A DNA stretch of 45,308 nucleotides from Candidatus Rifleibacteriota bacterium (lineage in GTDB: Bacteria > Muiribacteriota > Ozemobacteria > Ozemobacterales > Ozemobacteraceae). The notes under the pieces were generated by a model. It made no database searches and had not been told where the DNA came from. It was given only the letters and a program-made list of their open reading frames with translations. The DNA lies in NCBI GenBank assembly GCA_905236865.1, contig CAJOQX010000306.1, positions 1 to 45,308 on the forward strand. The letters are read 5' to 3'. Positions 28,238-37,621 of this stretch are shown piece after piece. Both the position numbers and the translations under genes were made by a program. Within the stretch, counting starts at the first letter, position 1. Every line of letters starts with the position of its first letter.

Positions 28238-30748
28238 TTAATTAGCGTCTTTTCCAAATGAATTATAAAAATTATTTAAATCTTTCAAACGCCTAGCTTT
28301 TAATTCTTTATACTCTTCAGGAGTTTCTTCATAAGCTATTTTTAATAACTCACCAGCCTGTTTATATTTTTTTTGCTTTTGATATAACATCCCTAAACTG
28401 TTTGTAACCATTAAATAGTCAGAAAGATTATTAAGCCTTTCATTCCTTTTTAATAGTTCAAAAGCTCTTTCTAACAAAAGTTGGGCTCTAGGTAAATCTT
28501 TATTCGTTTCTGTTAAAATGAAACCTATGGCATTTAAAATTCTAGGTACATCTGGATAAATACGAAGAGCTTTTTCAAAAATATCGAGGGCTTCTTTATA
28601 ATTTTTTTCGTAACAAAAAAATATACCTTTTAGATACATAGCATCTATAGTATCCTTTAAATCAGACTCTATAAGATTTAAGTAAGTTTTACTAATTTTA
28701 TAATCTCCTCGGTCATAAGCTAACCAAGCAAGATTCAATCTCATTCTATCAGCAGCCATTCTTTCTTTTGAACTCGAAGGTATACTAATAAGACCTTCTT
28801 TAAATACCTGTTCTGCTTCTTTTTTATTCTGTTCTAACAGGAGTATTTGTCCAAGAAGTTCATAAGAAAGTGGGTCATCAGCCCACTCTAAATTCTTAAC
28901 AGCATAAACATGAGCTTCATGTATTTTATTATGTTCAAACAATATTTTTGCTATATTATATTTCACATTAAAAATATTTGGAACCATAGTGTCTAATTGA
29001 TTTAATACATCTAAAGCTTCATCTGTTTTTCCTTGAAATTCTAAAGCATGAGCTAAACCGCTATATGCTCTCAAAGATTGCGAATTTGTCTCTATGGCCG
29101 ATAAAAAATACTGTTCAGAATCTTTGTATTTCTGTTTTCCAAAACTTTCTATTCCCTTTCCGATATATTTTTCTTCTAACTGGTAAGATAATTGAAAATG
29201 AGTGGCTGTCAAAAAATAAATAATAGGCAAAAAGATAAAGAAAATAGAAATAATTGTAAATTTAGGTTTATATCTAAGCTCTGGAAGACAACAAGATAAA
29301 TGTAAACTTATAATCAAAACCATCATACCTATTAAAGGTAAAATAGTAAAATTATTATTAAAAAGACCATAAAAAACAAAAGTTAGAATTCCAACAAAAG
29401 TTGATTTTCCTAAGTAAAAATAATCACTATTAGAATTTGAAGTATAGCTCATATTAATTATACTAGTGCTAATTCCAAAAAATATAACAATAAAACTAAT
29501 CGCTATTGGAAGATTAATTATGTGAACAAAACCAGACTCAATACTCAAATATAAAATTAATAAAGCAATAAAAGTGTATAACCAAGGAAATTCTATGACT
29601 TGCTCTTCTTTTTCTTTCAAAGAAGATATTTTAATTTTCTCATATCGTGTATTTTTCCTTATAAAACAACCAAATAAATAAACAAATAAAGAGCTTATCC
29701 CCCATAGACCAATAAAACCAGTTTCGGATAACGTTGTAATTATAAATGAATGAGGATCGTCATTATATATTGCTAGACCAAGTATAGAACCTGTTGGAGG
29801 ACGTTTTAAAGGCATAATATAAGGAATTGAGCCTGCACCAGTACCTGTTTTGGGATGTTCCTTGAAAATTGAAAATCCCATTTGCCATTGAATCAATCTA
29901 GCTACAAAAGGCTTATAATTATTAGGAACTTTAGTCAACTTTTCCCAAGGATATTTTGAAATTTCATCAAATATAACCCATTGAGTAAACAATAGAAATA
30001 AAGCAATAAAAAAACCAAATATTATTGGTGAAATCTTAGTTAATTTTCCAGATGATTTAAAAGAATCTGCCCATATCCATAATAGAACCATAAATGATAT
30101 ACATAGATTAATTCCTGATTTCTTTATTATAAGAAGAGCTCCTAATTGTATTATAAAAAAAGAAAGAAAAATTAAACTGTTCTTTAAACTTATAGGACGT
30201 AATTCAAAAGCCAAACCTAATGTGACTATTGCTGTTAAGCACAAGAAAATTCCAAGAAAATTAGGATTTGTTAATGTTCCAACAACGGTATATTTACTTT
30301 CCCAAACAAGAAAATCACAACCATAATTTTGGCAAAAAGCATAAACTGCCATAAAAAAACCACTTATAGCAATCATACCTGCCACACCAAAGTTATCTTC
30401 TTGTCTTCTGAATAATCTAAGAGCTCCTAAAGAAGCCAATAAACCTATATATATTAAAGAAATTCTTAAAGATGAATTATAATGTGTAAAACTCAAAGAA
30501 ATAACTATCGCTAAAAATATAATAAATAAAATATGGGTTAATGTATTAAAAACTCTGACAGGACGATATATTATCAAAAATAAAGCTGAAAAAGAAAGAG
30601 AAATCGAAGCAGCTACAATTTGAAGCCAGCCACTAAAAAGAAACGGATTACTACCACCGATATCTAATATCCATGGTTGAATCACAAATAAGGCTGTTAT
30701 TGCCAAACCAACTATTCGTATAAATATATTAATATATTTTGAAGTCAT
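28238..30748 (-). CDS. O-antigen ligase/polymerase-like polytopic protein with C-terminal TPRs
   Basis: Many TM helices; RLIQWQMGFSIFKEHPKTGTGAGSI ... DDPHSFIITTLSETGFIGLWG (Wzy_C-type signature); C-terminal TPRs. Confidence 0.85.
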   Translation of the reverse strand: MTSKYINIFIRIVGLAITALFVIQPWILDIGGSNPFLFSGWLQIVAASISLSFSALFLIIYRPVRVFNTLTHILFIIFLAIVISLSFTHYNSSLRISLIYIGLLASLGALRLFRRQEDNFGVAGMIAISGFFMAVYAFCQNYGCDFLVWESKYTVVGTLTNPNFLGIFLCLTAIVTLGLAFELRPISLKNSLIFLSFFIIQLGALLIIKKSGINLCISFMVLLWIWADSFKSSGKLTKISPIIFGFFIALFLLFTQWVIFDEISKYPWEKLTKVPNNYKPFVARLIQWQMGFSIFKEHPKTGTGAGSIPYIMPLKRPPTGSILGLAIYNDDPHSFIITTLSETGFIGLWGISSLFVYLFGCFIRKNTRYEKIKISSLKEKEEQVIEFPWLYTFIALLILYLSIESGFVHIINLPIAISFIVIFFGISTSIINMSYTSNSNSDYFYLGKSTFVGILTFVFYGLFNNNFTILPLIGMMVLIISLHLSCCLPELRYKPKFTIISIFFIFLPIIYFLTATHFQLSYQLEEKYIGKGIESFGKQKYKDSEQYFLSAIETNSQSLRAYSGLAHALEFQGKTDEALDVLNQLDTMVPNIFNVKYNIAKILFEHNKIHEAHVYAVKNLEWADDPLSYELLGQILLLEQNKKEAEQVFKEGLISIPSSSKERMAADRMRLNLAWLAYDRGDYKISKTYLNLIESDLKDTIDAMYLKGIFFCYEKNYKEALDIFEKALRIYPDVPRILNAIGFILTETNKDLPRAQLLLERAFELLKRNERLNNLSDYLMVTNSLGMLYQKQKKYKQAGELLKIAYEETPEEYKELKARRLKDLNNFYNSFGKDAN

Positions 30749-31293
30749 CAGTAATCAGAATATTGTATTTCATTAGGTAATTCAAGAAATATTTGAGGTA
30801 TCTCTAATTTATCACCAACTTTTATACTTAATTCATCTATCATACCTGCTTTTAATTCTAAAGCATATTTTGCTTCACCTTTAGAAGTATAGTGAGGAAG
30901 CAAATCTATTTTTTTACCGTAACCAGGAATCATATTTTTTATATATTCAGTAACTTCCATGTTTTCAGAAAAAAATACCAAATCTAAAGGGATTTTAGTG
31001 TTCATCATCCAAAAAGACATCTTTTGAGGATATTTATAAATAAACAACATTCCTGTATTACTAGCTATTTCATTATAGAACATTAAACCTTTAGCTTTTT
31101 CATCCCTTTTCTTTGCCAACATAATCTTAAAATCATAACCTTTAAATCTGGCAGAAACAGATGGAAGATTCTGCGGTTGAGAGAATGATTCTTTTATATA
31201 TTGGGCAGAAAGCCGATGAATAAAAGGGGAATACAAAACAATAATAACCGCTAAAATCGTGATTTGAATTAGTATTTTATTTTTATTCTTCAC
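30748..31293 (-). CDS. DUF192 family protein (GTG start)
   Basis: IMLAKKRDEKAKGLMFYNEIASNTGMLFIYKYPQKMSFWMMNTKIPLDLVFF; signal/TM N-terminus. Confidence 0.9.
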   Translation of the reverse strand: MKNKNKILIQITILAVIIVLYSPFIHRLSAQYIKESFSQPQNLPSVSARFKGYDFKIMLAKKRDEKAKGLMFYNEIASNTGMLFIYKYPQKMSFWMMNTKIPLDLVFFSENMEVTEYIKNMIPGYGKKIDLLPHYTSKGEAKYALELKAGMIDELSIKVGDKLEIPQIFLELPNEIQYSDY

Positions 31294-33032
31294 AACAAGC
31301 CCAAATCATTATTTAATTTGCTTAATTGTGTTTCTATTTCTATCGAGCTTTTTAGAGTTAGCAATGGAGCTATTTTTGCTCTTATATCAGCATAAGAAAT
31401 ATTGCGGATTATATTTTTCACTGCTGGGATAAGAATAGAATTCATTGAAAGCTCTCGTAATCCTAACCCCAAAAGCAAAATAGTGTATTTTATATCACCA
31501 GCAATTTCACCACAGATACAAACTTCAATCTTATGTTTTTCTGCAGCTTTTACAACATTGTCTATTAAACATAAAATTGCAGGATTAGTAGGCTTATAGA
31601 GATGAGTTACTTTTGGATTGGTTCTGTCAACAGCGAGAGTATATTGAACTAAATCATTGCTTCCTATTGCAAAAAAATCAACTTCTTTAGCATATATCTC
31701 CGACATTATCGCTACAGAAGGAACTTCAACCATTATACCTATTTTGATTTTATTAGGAATAGATATTCCTTCTTTTCTCATTTGCTCTTTAACTTCAAAT
31801 AGAATATTTTTTGCTTCTGTAAGTTCTTCAATACTAGAAATCATAGGAAACAATATTCTGATTTGATCTTTTGGAGTTTTGGAAGCTGTTCTTAATATTG
31901 CCCTAAGCTGTGTTATAAATATATCTTTACATTCCAAAGAGATTCTTATAGCACGCCATCCCAATTCAGGATTCTGTTCTATACTATTTCCTGTAAGATG
32001 TGATATTTTATCACCACCTAGGTCTATAGTACGAATAACCATTGGCTTACCTTTCAATTTAAGTGCAGCCTCATAATAACTATCGTAAAGTTCTTCTTCT
32101 GTTGGGAAAGTTCTTCTTGTAAGATATGCAAATTCGGTTCTATATAGCCCTACTCCATTTGCATTGTTTTTCACCGCCTGCTCAATATCGCTAAGCTGTC
32201 CTACATTAGCCTTTAATAAAACCTCAACCCCATCTTTTGTTACTGATGGTTCTGAAAGAACCTCATACATTCTTCTTTGACGATTCTGATATTCGGTATA
32301 TTCTTCCCTATATTTCTTTTTTAAACTTTCATTAGGGTTTAAAATAATCTGCTCTGACGAACCATCTATAATAGCAAAAACACCATCTTTCGCCTTTTTC
32401 ATCAAATTTTTAACTTGAATCAAGGCAGGAATTCCCAGTGATCTTGCCATAATTGCAGCATGAGAAGTAGTCGTCCCTTCTTCAATTGCAATACCAAGTA
32501 TTCTTGACGGATCTAAGGTCATCATATCTGAAGGTGTTAAGTCTTCTGCAAGAACTATCATACCTTCATCTAATTCTTCTAGCTTTGTTGTCGGATTTTT
32601 AGATTTCTGACAATTTTTCAAAATACGTTTGCCAATATCAAGAATATCTATTGCTTTGCTTTGAAATTGAGGGTCTGGGAGATTTTTAAAGAAAGTACTA
32701 TAATCTTTTATAACTTTGCTAACAGCAGAACAACAATCTTGTTTTTGTTCCTTTATTCTTTTTATAATTTCTTTACGTAAATCAGGATCATCTATTAATG
32801 TTAGGTGAGCCTGAAAAATATTTGAAATTTCTACACTGCTTTTAATTTGAGGCATATCAAGCATTTGGATTATTTCATTGCGTGAAATATCTAATGCGAC
32901 ACCAAAACGTTCAATTTCGGTTTCAACATCGTTAATATCAACATTTTCAGTAGGAAGACTTTCTAACTGAAAGTGTTTTAAACAATATATTTTTCCCAAG
33001 GCATAGCCTGGAGATATAGATAAACCTTTCAC
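31290..33032 (-). CDS. ptsI: Phosphoenolpyruvate-protein phosphotransferase (enzyme I); GTG start (MKGLSISPG)
   Basis: GTTTSHAAIMARSLGIPAL (phospho-His region), GLYRTEFAYL, RTIDLGGDK, GSNDLVQYTLAVDRTNP, CGEIAGD. Confidence 0.93.
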   Translation of the reverse strand: MKGLSISPGYALGKIYCLKHFQLESLPTENVDINDVETEIERFGVALDISRNEIIQMLDMPQIKSSVEISNIFQAHLTLIDDPDLRKEIIKRIKEQKQDCCSAVSKVIKDYSTFFKNLPDPQFQSKAIDILDIGKRILKNCQKSKNPTTKLEELDEGMIVLAEDLTPSDMMTLDPSRILGIAIEEGTTTSHAAIMARSLGIPALIQVKNLMKKAKDGVFAIIDGSSEQIILNPNESLKKKYREEYTEYQNRQRRMYEVLSEPSVTKDGVEVLLKANVGQLSDIEQAVKNNANGVGLYRTEFAYLTRRTFPTEEELYDSYYEAALKLKGKPMVIRTIDLGGDKISHLTGNSIEQNPELGWRAIRISLECKDIFITQLRAILRTASKTPKDQIRILFPMISSIEELTEAKNILFEVKEQMRKEGISIPNKIKIGIMVEVPSVAIMSEIYAKEVDFFAIGSNDLVQYTLAVDRTNPKVTHLYKPTNPAILCLIDNVVKAAEKHKIEVCICGEIAGDIKYTILLLGLGLRELSMNSILIPAVKNIIRNISYADIRAKIAPLLTLKSSIEIETQLSKLNNDLGLL

Positions 33033-33126
33033 AATTAAAAACCTTGAAAACAAAGTTGCGGCATTATATCATAAGCCTATTAACCTATCAAGTTTTATTT
33101 AAATTATATTTTTTATTGGAGCATAT

Positions 33127-33885
33127 ATGCAAATATTAATATGTAATGATGATGGAGTCCATTTTCCTGGAATAGTTGCCTTAGCAAAAGTTATGAGCAC
33201 ATTAGGAGAAGTATATATTTTTGCACCAGATATAGAACGTAGTGCTGCTAGTAATGCACTAACTCTAGGTTTACCCCTAAGGGCAAAAGAAGTTCCTTTT
33301 GAAGTAAATGGTGTAAAAGCTTTTGCAATAAGTGGAACACCTGCAGATTGTGCAAAGCTAGGCATAGAATTTTTTGCACCAAAGAAGCCAGATTTAATTG
33401 TTTCTGGCATAAACAAAGGACCTAATATGTGCTGCGATATAATGTATTCAGGAACTGTTGCTGCTGCCTACGAAGGAGCTTATGCAGACATTCTTTCATT
33501 AGCTGTTTCTTTAAATAGTTACTCTACTGATTCTGATTATTCTGTAGCTGCTAATTGGGCTTTGAGATGTGTAAAAAAACTTATTGAAATTAAGGCAGAC
33601 AAAACTTATGTTTACAACTTAAATGTTCCAAACTTGTCTGATTCTGAAATAAAAGGTTTAAAAATCACAAAAATGGGTTTTGTTGAATATAGAGGTGGTT
33701 TTGAAAAACGCATAGACACTTTCGGAAAACCTTATTATTGGGTAAATGGAAAACCTTTCGTAATAGATAAGAATCCAGATTGCGACAACAATGCTGTTTC
33801 AGATGGCTATGTATCTCTAACACCTCTCACAAGAGATTACACCGCCTACAAGATTATAGATAAACTTAAAGATATAAATATATAG
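33127..33885 (+). CDS. surE: 5'/3'-nucleotidase SurE
   Basis: ILICNDDGVHFPGI, FAPDIERSAASNALT, SGTPADCAKLGI, VSGINKGPNMCCDIMYSGTVAAAYEG; GGAG RBS. Confidence 0.97.
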   Translation: MQILICNDDGVHFPGIVALAKVMSTLGEVYIFAPDIERSAASNALTLGLPLRAKEVPFEVNGVKAFAISGTPADCAKLGIEFFAPKKPDLIVSGINKGPNMCCDIMYSGTVAAAYEGAYADILSLAVSLNSYSTDSDYSVAANWALRCVKKLIEIKADKTYVYNLNVPNLSDSEIKGLKITKMGFVEYRGGFEKRIDTFGKPYYWVNGKPFVIDKNPDCDNNAVSDGYVSLTPLTRDYTAYKIIDKLKDINI

Positions 33886-33897
33886 AGGAAAATAGAA

Positions 33898-33985
33898 GTT
33901 AGAGAGAAGAAAAGAGAAAAACAAGATTCAAAACAAACATTCCTCTACTCTCTAACCTCTAATCCCTCACCCCTCACCTCTAAAT
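33898..33985. repeat. Inverted repeat GTTAGAGAG ... CTCTCTAAC within polypurine/polypyrimidine intergenic tract
   Basis: Arms 33898-33906 and 33948-33956; followed by CCTCTAATCCCTCACCCCTCACCTCTAA. Confidence 0.6.
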
Positions 33986-33988
33986 ATC

Positions 33989-34753
33989 ATGCACACAAAA
34001 CTTATAAATACACTAAAAGAATTAAAATTTTGGAAAAATCACAAGTTAGCTTGGCTTTCTTTTACTTCTTCTACCAACGATGACATCAAAGCTTTATGGC
34101 GTGATAAAGACTTTTGTCACAGAATAGAAGTCGCAGATATACAAACCAATGGAAAAGGACAATATAATCGAAAATGGTCTTCTGATACAGATGGGCAAAA
34201 TCTTATGTTTTCTTTTTCTGTTGATGTAAAAGAATATCATTTTCCTATTTCGATGATAGCTGGTATTGCTCTTGCTTCTGCCTTGGATAAGATGGAATTA
34301 TCAACAAAAGACTTCTGGCTTAAATGGCCAAACGATATTTGGATAAATGATAAAAAACTTGCAGGAATACTTACAGAATCAACTACCTTTGTTGGTGGTT
34401 TTAGATCTGTAGTGGGAATAGGCATCAATATACTTCCTTTAACAGATAAATCAATAAATGCAATTTCTCTTAGCGAATACGGTTTAGATTATTCTCGTGA
34501 AGAAGTCCTAATTAATTTCTGTAAAAGCTGGAACAATATATTTGAACTTACTACAGAAGAACAAACAAATTTATGGAATAACTACGCAGGGCAATTTTGG
34601 AACAGAGAATTTTCTGTAGCTATACCTAATGAAAATACCTTTATAGCAAAACCTGAAAGAGTTGAAGAAGATGGAGCTTTAATAATAAAAGATACAAACC
34701 AAAGAGAAAAAAGAATTATTTCAGCTTCCCTATTACCAATCTTAAATAAATAA
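33989..34753 (+). CDS. birA: Biotin--[acetyl-CoA-carboxylase] ligase
   Basis: SFTSSTNDDIKALW, ADIQTNGKGQYNRKWSSDTDGQNLMFSFSV, LKWPNDIWINDKKLAGILTE, VVGIGINI. Confidence 0.93.
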   Translation: MHTKLINTLKELKFWKNHKLAWLSFTSSTNDDIKALWRDKDFCHRIEVADIQTNGKGQYNRKWSSDTDGQNLMFSFSVDVKEYHFPISMIAGIALASALDKMELSTKDFWLKWPNDIWINDKKLAGILTESTTFVGGFRSVVGIGINILPLTDKSINAISLSEYGLDYSREEVLINFCKSWNNIFELTTEEQTNLWNNYAGQFWNREFSVAIPNENTFIAKPERVEEDGALIIKDTNQREKRIISASLLPILNK

Positions 34754-34797
34754 TCATATTTATTGTGAATATGTATATAAGCTACAATAACAATTAC

Positions 34798-34826
34798 TTG
34801 ATAAACAAACAAGGATAGTATAAAAT
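34798..34826 (+). promoter_or_regulatory. Promoter TTGATA-N17-TAAAAT
   Basis: Direct reading; implies about 125-nt leader before 34957 CDS. Confidence 0.45.
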
Positions 34827-34956
34827 AGATTTACTTCGTTATAGATATTAATTATAAATTGTTGTCTAATAATGGAGTCTTTGATTTGGTTTGCCAGTCG
34901 TAGCAACTATTTATGGCTTATAAAAAAGTCATTAAAATATGAAAGGTAATAATATT

Positions 34957-35331
34957 ATGGCAGAACAGCAAGATGGAAACAATTTGATTGCTTGTAGAAT
35001 CTGTGGTCAGATTATGGTTAAAATATCTAGGGACGTATGTCCTAAATGTTTTAAAAAAGAAGAAGAACTTTTTATAAAAATCAAGTCATTTTTGAAAGCA
35101 AATCCTGGTGTATCAGTACCTCAGGTCGCTCAAAATTGTGGTTGTTCAGAAGAAGATGTTTGGGGATTTATAAAATCTGGACGTTTGGATCGTATTGGAC
35201 TAAGTAAAATTGCTCATCACTGCGAATTATGCAATTCGATAATTTATGAAGGGGTAATGTGCGATGACTGTCAAAAGAAACTTAAAAACCAGCTTAGTTC
35301 ATTGAAAAACGCCCCATATAATAGACGTTAA
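34957..35331 (+). CDS. Zinc-ribbon / helix-turn-helix-like / zinc-ribbon small protein (YvyF-like)
   Basis: CRICGQIM...CPKC and CELCNSII...CDDC flanking a helical domain; AAAGGT RBS. Confidence 0.75.
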   Translation: MAEQQDGNNLIACRICGQIMVKISRDVCPKCFKKEEELFIKIKSFLKANPGVSVPQVAQNCGCSEEDVWGFIKSGRLDRIGLSKIAHHCELCNSIIYEGVMCDDCQKKLKNQLSSLKNAPYNRR

Positions 35332-35491
35332 TTTAAAAAAAATTATACTTTAAGTTAGAAAAGTTGCATTGATTTAAACTCTATGCTAGACTAACTAATC
35401 TATAGTTATATTTAGTATTGATATTTTACTTAAAAGGAAGTATTAATAAATATAAGTCGCTTTTTAGTAGTAAGTTTGTTTTAGGAGATCG

Positions 35492-37594
35492 ATGATGCCA
35501 GAAGCCAACGGCGAGATAAGTAATGAATTTTTCAAAAAATTGAATCAGCAGATTGTTCAAAAAGACAATCTGATTAAATTACTTCAATTACAGATTAGAA
35601 ATTTAAAAAACCAAATTGAATCTGGTGAAGCAGATAACGATAGAGCAGATGATTTACAAACAGCTCTAGAGCAGAAAAATTCTGAGCTTGAAAGTTTGCG
35701 TGTTGAGCTAGATGAACAAAAGAAACTCTGTAAAAAAATCGGTGATGAAAAAGATAGCCAAATTCGTTCTTTAAACGAAATGCTTGAAAATAACAAAAAT
35801 ATGTCCGTTGCAGAGTATGTTGAAGACCCTAAAATTGTTGAATTAGAAGATAATCTTAGAAAAATTCAATCCGACTATCACAATGTAAAAAAAGAGCTAG
35901 ATGAGTTAAAAATTGAAAAATCTGGCGTTTCTGATGAAAATTCACAACTAAAAAGCGAAATAGAAAAAATAAAAGGTGAATCAGATAATTCTTTAAAGAA
36001 AATCAGCGAGCTAAATGGATTGTTAGACAAAAAACAAGCTGAACTTCAAGCTACTACTGATGAATTAAAAGCTACTGTCGAAGAACTTAAAAGTAAGACA
36101 GAACAATTAGAAGCTGTTCCTAATGAACTAAATGCATTAAAAGATGAAGAAATTAAAAAGGCTGTTTTAGAAGCCAACAATAAAAACCAAGAACAAATAG
36201 AAAAAATTTCTCTCGAAGCTGAAACATATAAGACTCAAGTTGCAGAGCTTTCTCAACAGATGGAAGATATGCAGAAGAATCTAGAAGCAAAAGAAAAAAA
36301 TCAGATTTCTGTTGATGATGAGTTAAAAAAAGCAAATGATGAACTTAATGAAGCTAAAAATGAAATCTTAAGATTAACAGCTGAAAATGAAAAAATAAAC
36401 GATAAAGTTAATGTCTACGAAACAGAAAAGCAAGATATAAATGAACTTAAAAACAAACTTATAACTTCTGAAGAAACTGTAGACAAATTAAACAAAGAAT
36501 TAGAAAAACTAAATTCCGAAGGGGTTTCAAAAACTAAGCACGAAGAGTATATGTTGCAAATTTCTCAATTGCGTCAAACGGTTGAAGATAAAGAAGAAGA
36601 AATATCTAAACTTCAAAGAAGCCTAGAATTAAAAAGAGATGAAGTTCCATCAGTAGACAACAAAGCCTTAGAATCTCTATCTCAACAATATGCAGATCAG
36701 CTTCTTATCACTCAAAATGTTGAAAAACAATTGAGAGAAGCTAAAAACCAATTAGTTGAAAAAGAAGCTGAAATTAATATGGTTAAAAATCAGCTTGAAG
36801 AACAGAAATCTGTTAAAGTATTAGACGCACCTGTTACTTTAGATAATGATGAAACTCTCGCAAGCTTTATAGATTTCTTCGACGGATTAGATGCCGCTCT
36901 TTCAAAAAAATCTGATCCTGAACTCCAAAATTTACATAAAAAATTAATGGATAGGCTAATTATTCCTAACAAGATTAATTATATGCCTGTTATTTCAGAA
37001 GAATTTGATGTAAATAAACATATTGCAACCACCTATTTCAGAAGCGATAAATTCCCTGAACGTTGCATTGTGTTTGAAGTCGAAAAAGGTTATACCAAAG
37101 GTGATAAGGTTATTAAAAAATCTAAAGTTTGGGTTGTTCAAAACCTTTATAGATGTACTAATTGTGGTGTTGCCCAAACTAATCCAGAAAGCCGTTTTTG
37201 CCATCTTTGTGGAACTAGAATAGTTGCTCCTAATGGACTTTCAATAGATAATCTCCCTATTTTTGAACCAACTGCTACAACTTACAGTAACTTCTCTCAA
37301 AGAATGATGGAAAAAGGAGATTTAACAAAAGCCAAAGAATACATTGAATTTGGTCTAAATATCGATCCTAATTATCTGCCACTTATATTCAGTATGTCAG
37401 ACGTTTTAATAACGGAATCAAGATTCCAAGAAGCCATAGATTACTTAGAACGTGCTTATAAGATTAAACCAGATGAAAGAACAAGATTGAAGATTCAAGA
37501 AATAGAAACAAAACTCAATATATTCTCTAATGCTAGAAGCCTCAATCTCAGCTCTGAAGAATTTGATAAGTTAATACATTTAATACAGAAATAA
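35492..37594 (+). CDS. Long coiled-coil protein with C-terminal zinc ribbon and TPR
   Basis: TTAGGAGATCG RBS; heptad-rich about 450 aa; CTNCGVAQTNPESRFCHLCGT; TPR AKEYIEFGLNIDPNYLPLIFSMSDVLI. Confidence 0.85.
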   Translation: MMPEANGEISNEFFKKLNQQIVQKDNLIKLLQLQIRNLKNQIESGEADNDRADDLQTALEQKNSELESLRVELDEQKKLCKKIGDEKDSQIRSLNEMLENNKNMSVAEYVEDPKIVELEDNLRKIQSDYHNVKKELDELKIEKSGVSDENSQLKSEIEKIKGESDNSLKKISELNGLLDKKQAELQATTDELKATVEELKSKTEQLEAVPNELNALKDEEIKKAVLEANNKNQEQIEKISLEAETYKTQVAELSQQMEDMQKNLEAKEKNQISVDDELKKANDELNEAKNEILRLTAENEKINDKVNVYETEKQDINELKNKLITSEETVDKLNKELEKLNSEGVSKTKHEEYMLQISQLRQTVEDKEEEISKLQRSLELKRDEVPSVDNKALESLSQQYADQLLITQNVEKQLREAKNQLVEKEAEINMVKNQLEEQKSVKVLDAPVTLDNDETLASFIDFFDGLDAALSKKSDPELQNLHKKLMDRLIIPNKINYMPVISEEFDVNKHIATTYFRSDKFPERCIVFEVEKGYTKGDKVIKKSKVWVVQNLYRCTNCGVAQTNPESRFCHLCGTRIVAPNGLSIDNLPIFEPTATTYSNFSQRMMEKGDLTKAKEYIEFGLNIDPNYLPLIFSMSDVLITESRFQEAIDYLERAYKIKPDERTRLKIQEIETKLNIFSNARSLNLSSEEFDKLIHLIQK

Positions 37595-37621
37595 TTATAA
37601 AGTTTGAACGAAGGCTTAATT

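Noticed and set aside
37595-37621. T-box or other aminoacyl-tRNA-synthetase leader upstream of valS
   Set aside because: The intergenic gap is under 30 nt, too short for a T-box.
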